In this document: positions 50,880-58,246 of the stretch, piece by piece
How the letters are laid out: every line of letters begins with the position of its first letter
Numbering within the stretch: position 1 is the first letter of the stretch
NCBI GenBank assembly: GCA_902478785.1
Contig: CABSMJ010000002.1
Location: 136,854-200,853 of the forward strand
Source: an uncultured Oscillospiraceae bacterium
GTDB lineage: Bacteria > Bacillota > Clostridia > Oscillospirales > Oscillospiraceae
Length of the DNA: 64,000 nt
Reading direction: 5' to 3'
Position numbers and translations under genes: made by a program
The notes under the pieces: model-generated
The model's input: only the letters and a program-made list of their open reading frames with translations
Database searches by the model: none
What the model was told of the DNA's origin: nothing

Positions 50880-52517
50880 ATGAAAAAGATTGTTTCCCTC
50901 CTTTTAGCGGTGGCGCTGGCTGCCTCTTTATGTGTACCAACTTTTGCCTTTACAGATGTTCCGGCGCAAAGTGCATTGGCTGGTGAAGTGCAGAAAGCGG
51001 TGGACTATGGCCTGATGAATGGATATGACAGCACCCGCTTTGGCTATTCTGATTCCATGACTCGTGCCCAGTTTGTCACGGTCCTGGTGCGTATGTTCGG
51101 TTGGTCCACATCGGGGAGTGCCTCCGGAAACTTTACGGATGTTCCGGAAAACGGCGGATATACCGCCTACATACAGACTGCCGCCAGCCATGACGTGATG
51201 GATACCGGTGGAGCTTTCCGTCCCAATGACGCCATTACCCGGGCGGAGATGTCCGAGATGCTGGTGCGCGCCCTGGGCCTTAAGAGCGCCGCGGAGCTGG
51301 TGAGGAAGACGGGCGTTTCCCTGCCTTTCACGGATGTCTCCGGCGCCAGTGCACCCTATATCTTTATCGCCTACTCCATCGGGATGACCAATGGCCTTAC
51401 GGCCACCACCTTCGGCCCTGATCGAACCGCCACCCGGGCCCAGGCTGCGGCCATGCTGGTGCGGATCTATGAAAAGCTCCAGCAAAAGACCGATTTTGTC
51501 CACGGGTTCTATGCCATCTCCTCGTACAGCCAGCTCTCCCTGGCTCAGAGCATGGATGCTGTCAGCGTGGGATGGAGCCGCATGACCTGGGATGGAAAGA
51601 CGGCGCTGCTCTCCACCACCAGTGCCAACGGAAACGAGTTCTGCATCCCCAGCGGCTATGAAGAGGTGACTTCCGCTTTGGAGGCCCGGGGAGTCGATCT
51701 GAATCTGAACGTCTTCATGGATGCTTCCGGCAATGTGGCGGCTCTTCTAGCCTCTGAAAGTGGCCGCAAGGAAGCAGTGGCGCAGATCATCAATGAGCTG
51801 ACGGTGACATATAAAACCATTGGAAAGAATCCTTACAGCGGTGTCACCATCGACTTTGAGGGCCTGCGCAGTGCCAGCAAGGCTGATTTCACCGCGTTTT
51901 TGCAGGAGCTGTCCCAGCAGCTTGATGCCGTCTCCGGTGGATCTCTTTCCCTGTATGTCTGTGTGTCCCCGGTGCTGGCCACCGGCAGTTATTACGATGG
52001 CTACGACTACCAGGCCATCGGACAGCTGGCGGACAAGGTCATTCTCATGGCCTATGACTACGATGCCCGGAATCTGAGCGGATACGAGGGAACGGAGTAC
52101 TATAAAACAGCAGCTCTGACCCCCATCGATCAGGTCTACTGGTCCCTGTGGAACATCGTGGAGCAGATCTCCGACACCTCCAAGATCGTTCTGGGCTTCA
52201 GCCGGAAGAATATGGCCTGGGAGATCGACGCCTCGGGCAAGCTGGTGTCCGGTACGCCGGTGTCTGTTTCCAATGAAGTTCTGGAGAAGCGTCTGGCCCA
52301 AAGCGACACGGTCCGCGGCTGGTCGGACACCTACCAGTGCAGCTATGCCACCTATACCACGGAGGATGGAAGCCGGTACTTTGTGTGGTATGACGACACC
52401 GAAACGGTCCAGTGCAGACTGAATTTGGCCAAGCTCTTGGGGGTCACCGGCGTGTCCCTGTGGCGCCTGGGCTCCATTCCTGTGGGACAGGATGGATGGA
52501 CAAATCTGATGAAATAA
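50880..52517 (+). CDS. S-layer homology protein with GH18-type glycosidase domain
   Basis: A 545-residue secreted protein. A signal peptide (about residues 1-23) is followed by three SLH repeats (about 24-72, 83-132, 148-196) that bind wall-attached secondary polymers. A C-terminal GH18-like domain (about 205-545) has the catalytic strand VTIDFEGL with Asp and the acid Glu, and KVILMAYDYDARN. It resembles spore-cortex-lytic or YdhD-type enzymes and chitinase-like lysins that cleave N-acetylglucosamine linkages, but the substrate is unknown. GGAGTG lies near the start, and a terminator follows. Confidence 0.9.
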   Translation: MKKIVSLLLAVALAASLCVPTFAFTDVPAQSALAGEVQKAVDYGLMNGYDSTRFGYSDSMTRAQFVTVLVRMFGWSTSGSASGNFTDVPENGGYTAYIQTAASHDVMDTGGAFRPNDAITRAEMSEMLVRALGLKSAAELVRKTGVSLPFTDVSGASAPYIFIAYSIGMTNGLTATTFGPDRTATRAQAAAMLVRIYEKLQQKTDFVHGFYAISSYSQLSLAQSMDAVSVGWSRMTWDGKTALLSTTSANGNEFCIPSGYEEVTSALEARGVDLNLNVFMDASGNVAALLASESGRKEAVAQIINELTVTYKTIGKNPYSGVTIDFEGLRSASKADFTAFLQELSQQLDAVSGGSLSLYVCVSPVLATGSYYDGYDYQAIGQLADKVILMAYDYDARNLSGYEGTEYYKTAALTPIDQVYWSLWNIVEQISDTSKIVLGFSRKNMAWEIDASGKLVSGTPVSVSNEVLEKRLAQSDTVRGWSDTYQCSYATYTTEDGSRYFVWYDDTETVQCRLNLAKLLGVTGVSLWRLGSIPVGQDGWTNLMK

Positions 52518-52522
52518 AACAA

Positions 52523-52560
52523 TAAAAAAAGAGGCGCACATTTTGTGCGCCTCTTTTTTT
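52523..52560. terminator. Bidirectional terminator between SLH gene and recombinase
   Basis: GAGGCGCAC and GTGCGCCTC stem, flanked by seven A on the left and seven T on the right, between two convergent genes. Confidence 0.93.
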
Positions 52561-53593
52561 ATTTGCTCTTTTCCGGCGTAGGATCCGCCTTTTTCTTTGA
52601 TTTCTTCATATGTGACAAGGGATTTGCCTTTGCAGCAACACGCAGCGCATCATTGTCAATATGGGTATAGATCTCCGTGGTGTTTAGATGGTCGTGACCC
52701 AATACCTCCTGCACCGCCTTCACATCCACGCCGTTTTGCAGCATCAGCGTGGCCGCCGTGTGCCGCAGCTTGTGGGAGGAGTACTGGGTGGCATCCAAAC
52801 CCGCCTCCGCTAGATGCTTTTTGACCAGGGCATGGACGCCGGACCGGCTGATGCGCTCGTTGCGGGTAGAGAGGAAGAGGGCATTTTTGTCCCGGCCGGT
52901 GATGGGCCTCCGCACCGCCAAATACTGCTCCAAGGCCTGCTTGCAGGCCTCGTTGAGATAGACGATGCGAACCTTGTTGCCTTTGCCCAGAATGCGCAGC
53001 GCGTCGTCTTGAATGTCATTGAGGTTCAGTCCCACCAGCTCCGAGATCCGCAATCCGCAGTTGAGGAAGAGGGTGAGAATGCAGTAATCCCGCTCCTGAT
53101 TTTTTCCGTCCACCGACTCCAAAAGCTGGACGCTCTCATCCAAGGTCAAATATTTGGGCAGACTTTTTTTCAGCTTGGGACTGTCGATGTCCTTGACGGG
53201 ATTTTGATCGATCAGATGCACCTTGTTGGTCAGATAGTGATAGAAGGAGCGGATTGTGGCGATCTTCCTGGCCCGGGAAGCTGCATTGAGGCCGTATTCT
53301 GCGTCCCGACTGTTGGAATTGCGGACCCGATCCCGGCTGAGATAGGTCATGTAGTCATAGATATCTGTTAATGTTACTTTTTTAACAAAGTCGAGATCCA
53401 CATCCTGAATGGAGATCTCATCCAGTTCCTTGTCCTGCAGGGATGGGTCCCGGACACGCTTGAGATAGCGAAAGAAGTTCCGCAAGTCCAGATAGTACTC
53501 ATCCACAGTCCGGGGCGAGTGGGCTTTGATGGTTTCGTGATAAGCCAGAAAATCCCGCAGGATCTCCGGCGCTTCGGTGCGGTAATTTGTCAT
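52559..53593 (-). CDS. Tyrosine recombinase/integrase, XerC/D-like
   Basis: A 344-residue tyrosine recombinase. The N-terminal SAM-like domain (LRDFLAYHETIKAHSPRTVDEY) and the catalytic domain are complete: CGLRISELVGL (Arg I), HKLRHTAATLML (His-x-x-Arg) and GHDHLNTTEIYTHI (His, then nucleophile Tyr). It may be the chromosomal XerC resolving dimers at dif, or a stranded integrase; length and a lone position favour a chromosomal Xer role. No dif site was recognised. ATG 53593 has GAGGA about 9 bases upstream and is preferred to 53623. An AT-rich region with hairpins precedes it. Confidence 0.88.
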   Translation of the reverse strand: MTNYRTEAPEILRDFLAYHETIKAHSPRTVDEYYLDLRNFFRYLKRVRDPSLQDKELDEISIQDVDLDFVKKVTLTDIYDYMTYLSRDRVRNSNSRDAEYGLNAASRARKIATIRSFYHYLTNKVHLIDQNPVKDIDSPKLKKSLPKYLTLDESVQLLESVDGKNQERDYCILTLFLNCGLRISELVGLNLNDIQDDALRILGKGNKVRIVYLNEACKQALEQYLAVRRPITGRDKNALFLSTRNERISRSGVHALVKKHLAEAGLDATQYSSHKLRHTAATLMLQNGVDVKAVQEVLGHDHLNTTEIYTHIDNDALRVAAKANPLSHMKKSKKKADPTPEKSK

Positions 53594-53631
53594 AGAGCAT
53601 TCCTCGGAGTTGATAGATTCCATGTGGGAGA

Positions 53632-53681
53632 GATTCCAGCGAGAAAAAACGAAGCCCAGTTCAGACGCTGGGGCTGGAATC
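53632..53681 (-). promoter_or_regulatory. Nested hairpin in the recombinase leader (possible attenuator)
   Basis: GATTCCAGC (53632-53640) and GCTGGAATC (53673-53681) are perfect complements; inside them, on the minus strand, CCCAG...CTGGG is followed by a run of six T, like a terminator. Confidence 0.4.
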
Positions 53682-53933
53682 GCTGCAAACCGGTGAACGA
53701 ATTTTTATAGGTAGCGCCAACACAAGAAATGTAGCTGATTAAGAGCGTTTGATTCCGACTGAAAACGGATCAGCAAAGCAAAATCAATCAGCGAGCAAGA
53801 GAAAATTGCTTGATACACATAACAACAGCATAACATATCAGCACAACAGTTGCCAGGACCCAGTCAAGCGCCAGATCAGCTCACAGGCCGCCAAAAGAGC
53901 TATAAAAGCCAGAAGAGGCATTTTCCTCTCCCC

Positions 53934-53967
53934 TCAATTGAACAAAATTTTTATTTTGTTCAATTGA
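53934..53967. repeat. Perfect 15-bp inverted repeat, AT-rich, TTTT loop
   Basis: TCAATTGAACAAAAT (53934-53948), TTTT, ATTTTGTTCAATTGA (53953-53967). It is the lowest-GC hairpin in the window and does not follow a gene end. Confidence 0.85.
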
Positions 53968-54099
53968 ATATATGGACCGAAAGAGCCCTTCCCTTGCTCG
54001 GGCTCTAGCAAAATCTGTTCGACCTAATTGCGCACACATAAAATCCAGCTGTTGGCGGATACTAGAGATCACACTTCTCAAAGAAATGGATGATGCTCG

Positions 54100-54321
54100 A
54101 TGAGTTGGATTCCCTGTACCAGCAGCTGCGTGTATCAGCGGGATGGCATTTGCACCCTGGACTGTGTCTCTACGGCGGGACTTCCGGGACACGGCAGCAG
54201 CTGTGTGCACTATATCCCGCGGCTCAGTGTCCCAGGATCGCCCGCAAAGCCTCCCCGATATTCCGCACCGGAATCAGCTCCAGACCAGGAAACGTCTTCT
54301 CCACCTTCCTGGACGGAATGA
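54100..54321 (+). CDS. Small cysteine-rich protein, convergent with radA (possible)
   Basis: An open frame from ATG 54100 contains a Cys-patterned core in residues 1-41: C6, C10, C18, C22, C35, with YQRDGICTLD. This resembles small conserved clostridial hypothetical proteins carrying a C-x3-C-x-Y-Q-x-D-G-x-C-T-L-D pattern. The core ends at 54222, just before the radA stop (54224). The rest of the frame runs into the radA 3' end with low-complexity Pro/Ser and is probably not original, so the true gene may have lost its stop. GGAT is the only weak ribosome site. Function unknown. Confidence 0.4.
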   Translation: MSWIPCTSSCVYQRDGICTLDCVSTAGLPGHGSSCVHYIPRLSVPGSPAKPPRYSAPESAPDQETSSPPSWTE

Positions 54322-55591
54322 GACAGCGCCGGAATCCCAGCCGGTGCACCTCGGAAAGCCGCTGTTCCAAATGATTGACGCTGCGCAGCTCGCCGGTGAG
54401 CCCTACCTCCCCGATGGCCACCAGATCGTTGCGGACAGGCTGGTCCAGATAGCTGGAGGCCAGCGCCACCACTGCCGCCAGGTCTGCGGCAGGCTCGTCC
54501 AGATACAACCCGCCGATGATATTGAGATATGCGTCGCACGAGGACACTTTCAGCCCACCACGTTTTTCCAACACAGCCAAAAGCATGGCAGCCCGATTAT
54601 AATCAAAGCCGTTGCTGGTACGCCGGGGTGTACCGCTTCCGCAGGGGGCGATCAGTGCCTGAATCTCCGCCAGAATGGGCCGGGCGCCCTCCATCACACA
54701 GGTGACGCAGGTCCCCGGCGCATCCTCCGGGCGGCCGGACAGCAGCATCTCCGAGGGATTCTCCACCTCCCGCAATCCGCTGTCCTCCATCTCAAAGACG
54801 CCGATTTCATTGGTGGCGCCGAAACGGTTTTTGGCGGCCCGCAGGATGCGGTAGGCCATATGCTGATCTCCTTCAAAATATAGGACGCAGTCCACCATGT
54901 GTTCCAGCACCTTGGGACCGGCGATAGACCCCTCCTTGTTGACGTGTCCGATGACAAAGACCGTGATCCCCTGCCCTTTTGCCAGCTGCATCAGTGCCAT
55001 GGTGCAGCTTTTGACCTGTGCCACGCTGCCGGCCGGGGAATCCAGGTCCTCGCTGTAAAGGGTCTGGATGGAGTCAATGATCAAAATATCTGGTTTTTCT
55101 TCTGTCACAGTCTCCAACACGTCGCCCAGGCAGGTCTCTGAGAGCACGAAGAGCTGGTCGCTCTCTGCCCTCAGACGCCTGGCCCGCAGCTTCAGCTGGT
55201 GTTCGGATTCCTCGCCGGATACATACAGCACCTTGGAAAAACGGCACAGATTGCTGCAGATCTGCAGCATCAGTGTGGACTTGCCAATGCCGGGGGCGCC
55301 GCCCACCAACACTAGGGAGCCCTTCACCGCTCCGCCGCCTAAAACCCGGTCCAACTCCCCCATGCCAGTGAGGAAACGCACTTCTTCCTCCTCGGCCTCC
55401 AGGTCGGTGATGGGCCGGGCGCGCCGCGGCCCCAGTCCTACGCTTCGGGATGCGCTGCTTTTACCGGAACGGCTACGCTCTGCCGGCCGCTCTACAATGC
55501 TGTTCCACGCACCGCAGGCGGGACATTTTCCCGCCCATTTTGGCGTTTCGTTGCCGCATTCCGTACAGTAGAACAGCGTCTTTTGTTTCAT
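54224..55591 (-). CDS. radA: DNA repair protein RadA (Sms)
   Basis: RadA drives branch migration during recombinational repair. The 455-residue protein has an N-terminal zinc finger (C9, C12, C23, C26 in FYCTECGNETPKWAGKCPAC), Walker A GGAPGIGKST near residue 99, the RadA-specific KNRFG motif, and a C-terminal Lon-protease-like domain. Its ATG overlaps the cwlD stop by 3-4 bp, so the genes form a cwlD-radA operon on the minus strand. Confidence 0.96.
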   Translation of the reverse strand: MKQKTLFYCTECGNETPKWAGKCPACGAWNSIVERPAERSRSGKSSASRSVGLGPRRARPITDLEAEEEEVRFLTGMGELDRVLGGGAVKGSLVLVGGAPGIGKSTLMLQICSNLCRFSKVLYVSGEESEHQLKLRARRLRAESDQLFVLSETCLGDVLETVTEEKPDILIIDSIQTLYSEDLDSPAGSVAQVKSCTMALMQLAKGQGITVFVIGHVNKEGSIAGPKVLEHMVDCVLYFEGDQHMAYRILRAAKNRFGATNEIGVFEMEDSGLREVENPSEMLLSGRPEDAPGTCVTCVMEGARPILAEIQALIAPCGSGTPRRTSNGFDYNRAAMLLAVLEKRGGLKVSSCDAYLNIIGGLYLDEPAADLAAVVALASSYLDQPVRNDLVAIGEVGLTGELRSVNHLEQRLSEVHRLGFRRCLIPSRKVEKTFPGLELIPVRNIGEALRAILGH

Positions 55592-56349
55592 GATCTTGTT
55601 CCCTCGCTTGTCGTTTCAAAATCCGATTCTTCGGGTGCGGATAAAAAGCCCGACGCAATGGCGGCAGCCAGCCGCATCTGATATGCATCCTCTTTCAAAA
55701 GTGCGGTCTCCGACTGATTGGATAAAAAGCCGCATTCCACCAGAATCGCGGGACAGTTTGCATGCTTCATCAAATAGATGGAGGAAGAAATCGGATGGCA
55801 TTTCTTTTCGTTTCCCAGATTGACCGTCGCGTTTAAGGACGCCTGCACCGAATCAGCCATAGCCTCACTGCCGGACACAGTTCCATAGAACACTTGGGCT
55901 CCGTGGACAGAGGGCGCTTCAGGCAAGCTGTTTTGGTGAATGCTGATGAGCACTGCATTGGCGGTATCCTGCACCACAGCCACGCGATTACTCAAATCTG
56001 AGGCTTTCTTCTCCCGGATGGTTTGGGCCCCCTCCGAATGAAGGGAGATATCCTCTTCCCGGGTCATGACAACGGATTGCCCAGTGAAGAGCAGAAGTTC
56101 TTGCACGCGTTTGGCAATGGCCAGATTCAGCGTGCTCTCCACGGTCCCGTCTCCTGCCACTGCGCCGCCGTCCTCTCCGCCATGGCCCGGGTCAATGACC
56201 ACGGTCACCGGGGAGAGAGCCTCCTTTGAAGAAAAGACTGCTGCCTCTCTGCTGTCCGCGCCGCGCCACAAGATAGTGGCAAAGCCCGCCAGGAAAAGCA
56301 CCAGACAAAGGAGGCCAATGATCTCTTTTTTTCGGATACAAATCAGCAA
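55588..56349 (-). CDS. cwlD: N-acetylmuramoyl-L-alanine amidase CwlD
   Basis: CwlD cleaves the stem peptide from spore peptidoglycan as the first step to muramic-delta-lactam, needed for germination. The 253-residue protein has a membrane anchor (about residues 9-29) and an Amidase_3 domain with VVIDPGHGGEDGGAV (zinc His), the Glu in VESTLNLAIAKRV, ISIHQNSLP and ILVECGFLSN with a second zinc site. It is followed by radA, overlapping by 4 bp. An AT-rich promoter zone with the palindrome TATACTTAAAAATAGTATA-type lies upstream. Confidence 0.92.
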   Translation of the reverse strand: MLICIRKKEIIGLLCLVLFLAGFATILWRGADSREAAVFSSKEALSPVTVVIDPGHGGEDGGAVAGDGTVESTLNLAIAKRVQELLLFTGQSVVMTREEDISLHSEGAQTIREKKASDLSNRVAVVQDTANAVLISIHQNSLPEAPSVHGAQVFYGTVSGSEAMADSVQASLNATVNLGNEKKCHPISSSIYLMKHANCPAILVECGFLSNQSETALLKEDAYQMRLAAAIASGFLSAPEESDFETTSEGTRS

Positions 56350-56461
56350 AACATACCACCCCCAGCCAGCCTATGCGACAGCGGCGGAGGCTATACTTAA
56401 AAATAGTATACCACAGACAGGATGGAAATGGAACAGCCGGTTTCCTCCCTCCCCCCTTCCT

Positions 56462-56469
56462 CATACAAT
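56462..56469 (+). promoter_or_regulatory. Possible sigma-E -10 element upstream of cotJ operon
   Basis: CATACAAT matches the sigma-E -10 consensus exactly, 43 bases before the TTG start, but no -35 match is seen at the proper spacing. cotJ is sigma-E-dependent in Bacillus. Confidence 0.35.
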
Positions 56470-56511
56470 GGAGTGCGTGTGCTCTAAGCCCACGTAGAGG
56501 AGGAACTGACT

Positions 56512-56976
56512 TTGGAGAATCAAAAACCCACTCCGCCGGAGCAGGGTACATGCGGCGGCGGCAACGGCCAACTGCCCGGCACCTGTGCCTCTCTGGCGTT
56601 TCCCTATATCCCCCGGCAGGACCGGAATCCGGAGCGCTATGAAAACAAGCAGGCTCTGGCCAACGGAACACTGTTTCCGGGACTGCATCTTCCCTTTTTC
56701 CGGTCGGTCAACGGCAATCTCTCCGGCGGAAATACCGCTCAGGCAGAGCTGATGGCGCTGGACTTTGCCATTCATGAACTGGGCTTGTACCTGACCACCC
56801 ATCCCCAGGACAAAGAGGTCCTGGAGCTCTATCGGAGCTACGTCAGCCTGGCCCGTGAGGGACGGGAAAAGTACGAAAAGCTGTACGGCCCTCTCCTTTC
56901 CACCTCCAGCACAGAGGGTGAAACCTTTGCCTGGGTGAAGGACCCCTGGCCCTGGGACGAAGGAGGTAATGTGTAA
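56512..56976 (+). CDS. cotJA-cotJB: CotJA-CotJB fusion protein (spore coat associated)
   Basis: A 154-residue protein that joins two normally separate coat polypeptides. Residues 1-75 match CotJA (LAFPYIPRQDRNPERYENK, NGTLFPGLHLPFF). From about residue 76 it matches CotJB (LMALDFAIHELGLYLTTHPQD, YEKLYGPLL, WVKDPWPWDE). No frameshift is needed; the frame is continuous. TTG 56512 has AGGAGG 8 bases upstream. Its TAA overlaps the cotJC ATG by one base. The three-gene cotJ operon is thus two genes here. Confidence 0.85.
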   Translation: MENQKPTPPEQGTCGGGNGQLPGTCASLAFPYIPRQDRNPERYENKQALANGTLFPGLHLPFFRSVNGNLSGGNTAQAELMALDFAIHELGLYLTTHPQDKEVLELYRSYVSLAREGREKYEKLYGPLLSTSSTEGETFAWVKDPWPWDEGGNV

Positions 56977-57584
56977 TGTTCGTCTATGAAAAAAAGCTCC
57001 AGTACCCGATAAAGATTAAAAACACCAATCCCAAGCTGGCTGCCCTTATCATCTCCCAGTATGGCGGCCCGGACGGCGAGTTGGGAGCGTCGCTGCGGTA
57101 TTTGAGCCAGCGCTACTCCATGCCCTATCCTGAACTCAAGGGGTTATTGACTGATATCGGTACCGAGGAACTGGGGCACCTGGAGATGATCGGAACCATC
57201 GTACACCAGTTGACTCGGAATCTCACAGAGGAACAGATTCAGGAGGGCGGCTTTGCCCCTTATTTCCTGGACCACACAGCCAGCGTCTATCCCACAGCTG
57301 CCTCCGGTTCTCCCTGGAACGCGGCAGGCATCGGCGTCAAGGGCGATGTGATCGCGGACCTGACAGAGGATTTGGCTGCGGAGCAGAAGGCCAGGGTGAC
57401 CTATGATAACATCCTGCGGCTCAGCGATGATCCCGATGTGAACGACGCCATTCACTTCCTGCGCCAGCGAGAGGTTGTCCACTTCCAGCGCTTCGGTGAA
57501 GGTTTACGCCTGGCAAAGGATAAGCTGGGTGAAAAGAATGTGTACTATATGAATCCGTCCTTTGACAAAAAGGCAAAATCCTGA
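56976..57584 (+). CDS. cotJC: Spore coat manganese catalase-like protein CotJC
   Basis: A 202-residue ferritin-like dimanganese catalase family protein. The metal-site segment GTEELGHLEMI (about residues 65-75) and the second helix pair with REVVHFQRFGEGL near 165 provide Glu/His ligands. It associates with the spore coat via CotJA and CotJB, which are fused in the preceding gene. It starts one base after that stop (TAATG). A strong palindromic terminator follows. Confidence 0.93.
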   Translation: MFVYEKKLQYPIKIKNTNPKLAALIISQYGGPDGELGASLRYLSQRYSMPYPELKGLLTDIGTEELGHLEMIGTIVHQLTRNLTEEQIQEGGFAPYFLDHTASVYPTAASGSPWNAAGIGVKGDVIADLTEDLAAEQKARVTYDNILRLSDDPDVNDAIHFLRQREVVHFQRFGEGLRLAKDKLGEKNVYYMNPSFDKKAKS

Positions 57585-57601
57585 GAGCGGCTAAATAAAA
57601 G

Positions 57602-57636
57602 CTGCCCCTGCCGATATCGGCAGGGGCAGTGCTTTT
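57602..57636 (+). terminator. Terminator after cotJC (perfect palindrome)
   Basis: A perfect 28-base palindrome at 57602-57629 centred on GATATC, followed by GC and five T; it also serves the convergent small gene. Confidence 0.9.
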
Positions 57637-57650
57637 TGGAAACGTTGCTC

Positions 57651-57905
57651 TCAGGCAGCGGTCTTGTTCCGGTGCATCAGATCGGCAACCAAATTCATCA
57701 GTCTGGCCCGGTCCTCACGACGGTCTGCAAACAGCTCCAGAGAGTCTCCATCCGCGCCCACCAGACGGCCAACAGCCGCATACCGGGACAAGGAGGAGTT
57801 CAAATTATAAATGTCTCCCTGGGGGCTCTTCAGATAAACACCGCCCGCACAGGATTCAATGACTTCCAAAAACTCTTTGATGTCCGCTTCAGAACGCAGT
57901 CTCAT
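57651..57905 (-). CDS. Small HPr-fold-like protein lacking the active-site His
   Basis: An 84-residue protein whose layout resembles HPr: a first strand and helix, a central GVYLKSPQGDIYNLN beta hairpin, SSLSRYAAVGRLVGADGDSLELFAD, and a C-terminal helix DRARLMNLVADLMH. The HPr catalytic His is absent, so it would not accept phosphate as HPr does. ATG 57905 (AAGGA 10 bases upstream) is preferred to GTG 57914. The resemblance is by eye and modest. Proteins of this kind may act as regulators. Confidence 0.5.
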   Translation of the reverse strand: MRLRSEADIKEFLEVIESCAGGVYLKSPQGDIYNLNSSLSRYAAVGRLVGADGDSLELFADRREDRARLMNLVADLMHRNKTAA

Positions 57906-58246
57906 GGGAAACACATCCTTTCATTCAAACGATTTACATGATATAGTTGCAGCTCTTTCCGACTGCGCCCATAGGGTAACACGAATTCGCCTTTGTGTCT
58001 ATGGAAGATGTCAATAAGGTTTTTCTGTAACCGTCCCTGCTTTTTCTGCATTTCGCACAATAGCAATTAACATTTAAGAGCTGTTAAATACAACGTAATC
58101 GTTTTCACTATAAAATTTGTGCACTATTACAAAGAAAATTGGAGAGAACAACTGATTTTCTCTTCCGATATTTCCCATTGCTTAGAAAAACAAGAGACCC
58201 CGATGCCCACGACTGCACCAGGGTCTCTTGGGGAAATTAAGCTGCT
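57906..58246. other. 341-base intergenic region
   Basis: Apart from the ligA terminator (58192-58229) and a GAGAGAA/TTCTCTT weak hairpin near 58145, nothing recognisable was found. It is AT-richer than neighbours. A promoter for the HPr-like gene is expected near 57960-58000 but no good match was found. Confidence 0.5.
58192..58229 (-). terminator. Terminator of the murD-yunB-ligA operon
   Basis: AAGAGACCC (58192-58200) and GGGTCTCTT (58221-58229) pair; on the minus strand the stem ends in GTTTTT. Confidence 0.75.

Larger units (their letters stand above)
53594..54099. other. 506-base AT-rich region with hairpins, no clear gene
   Basis: No convincing gene. Features: a nested inverted repeat in the recombinase leader (53632-53681), a perfect 15-bp stem with TTTT loop (53934-53967), and an AGAGCCC/GGGCTCT hairpin (about 53979-54006). 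Base composition drops sharply compared with neighbours. It may be a transfer scar, a noncoding RNA, or the leader and operator zone of the recombinase. Confidence 0.5.

Noticed and set aside
53749..53967. 72-codon plus-strand frame in the AT-rich island
   Set aside because: No ribosome binding site or domain-like composition, and it runs into the inverted repeat; treated as non-coding.
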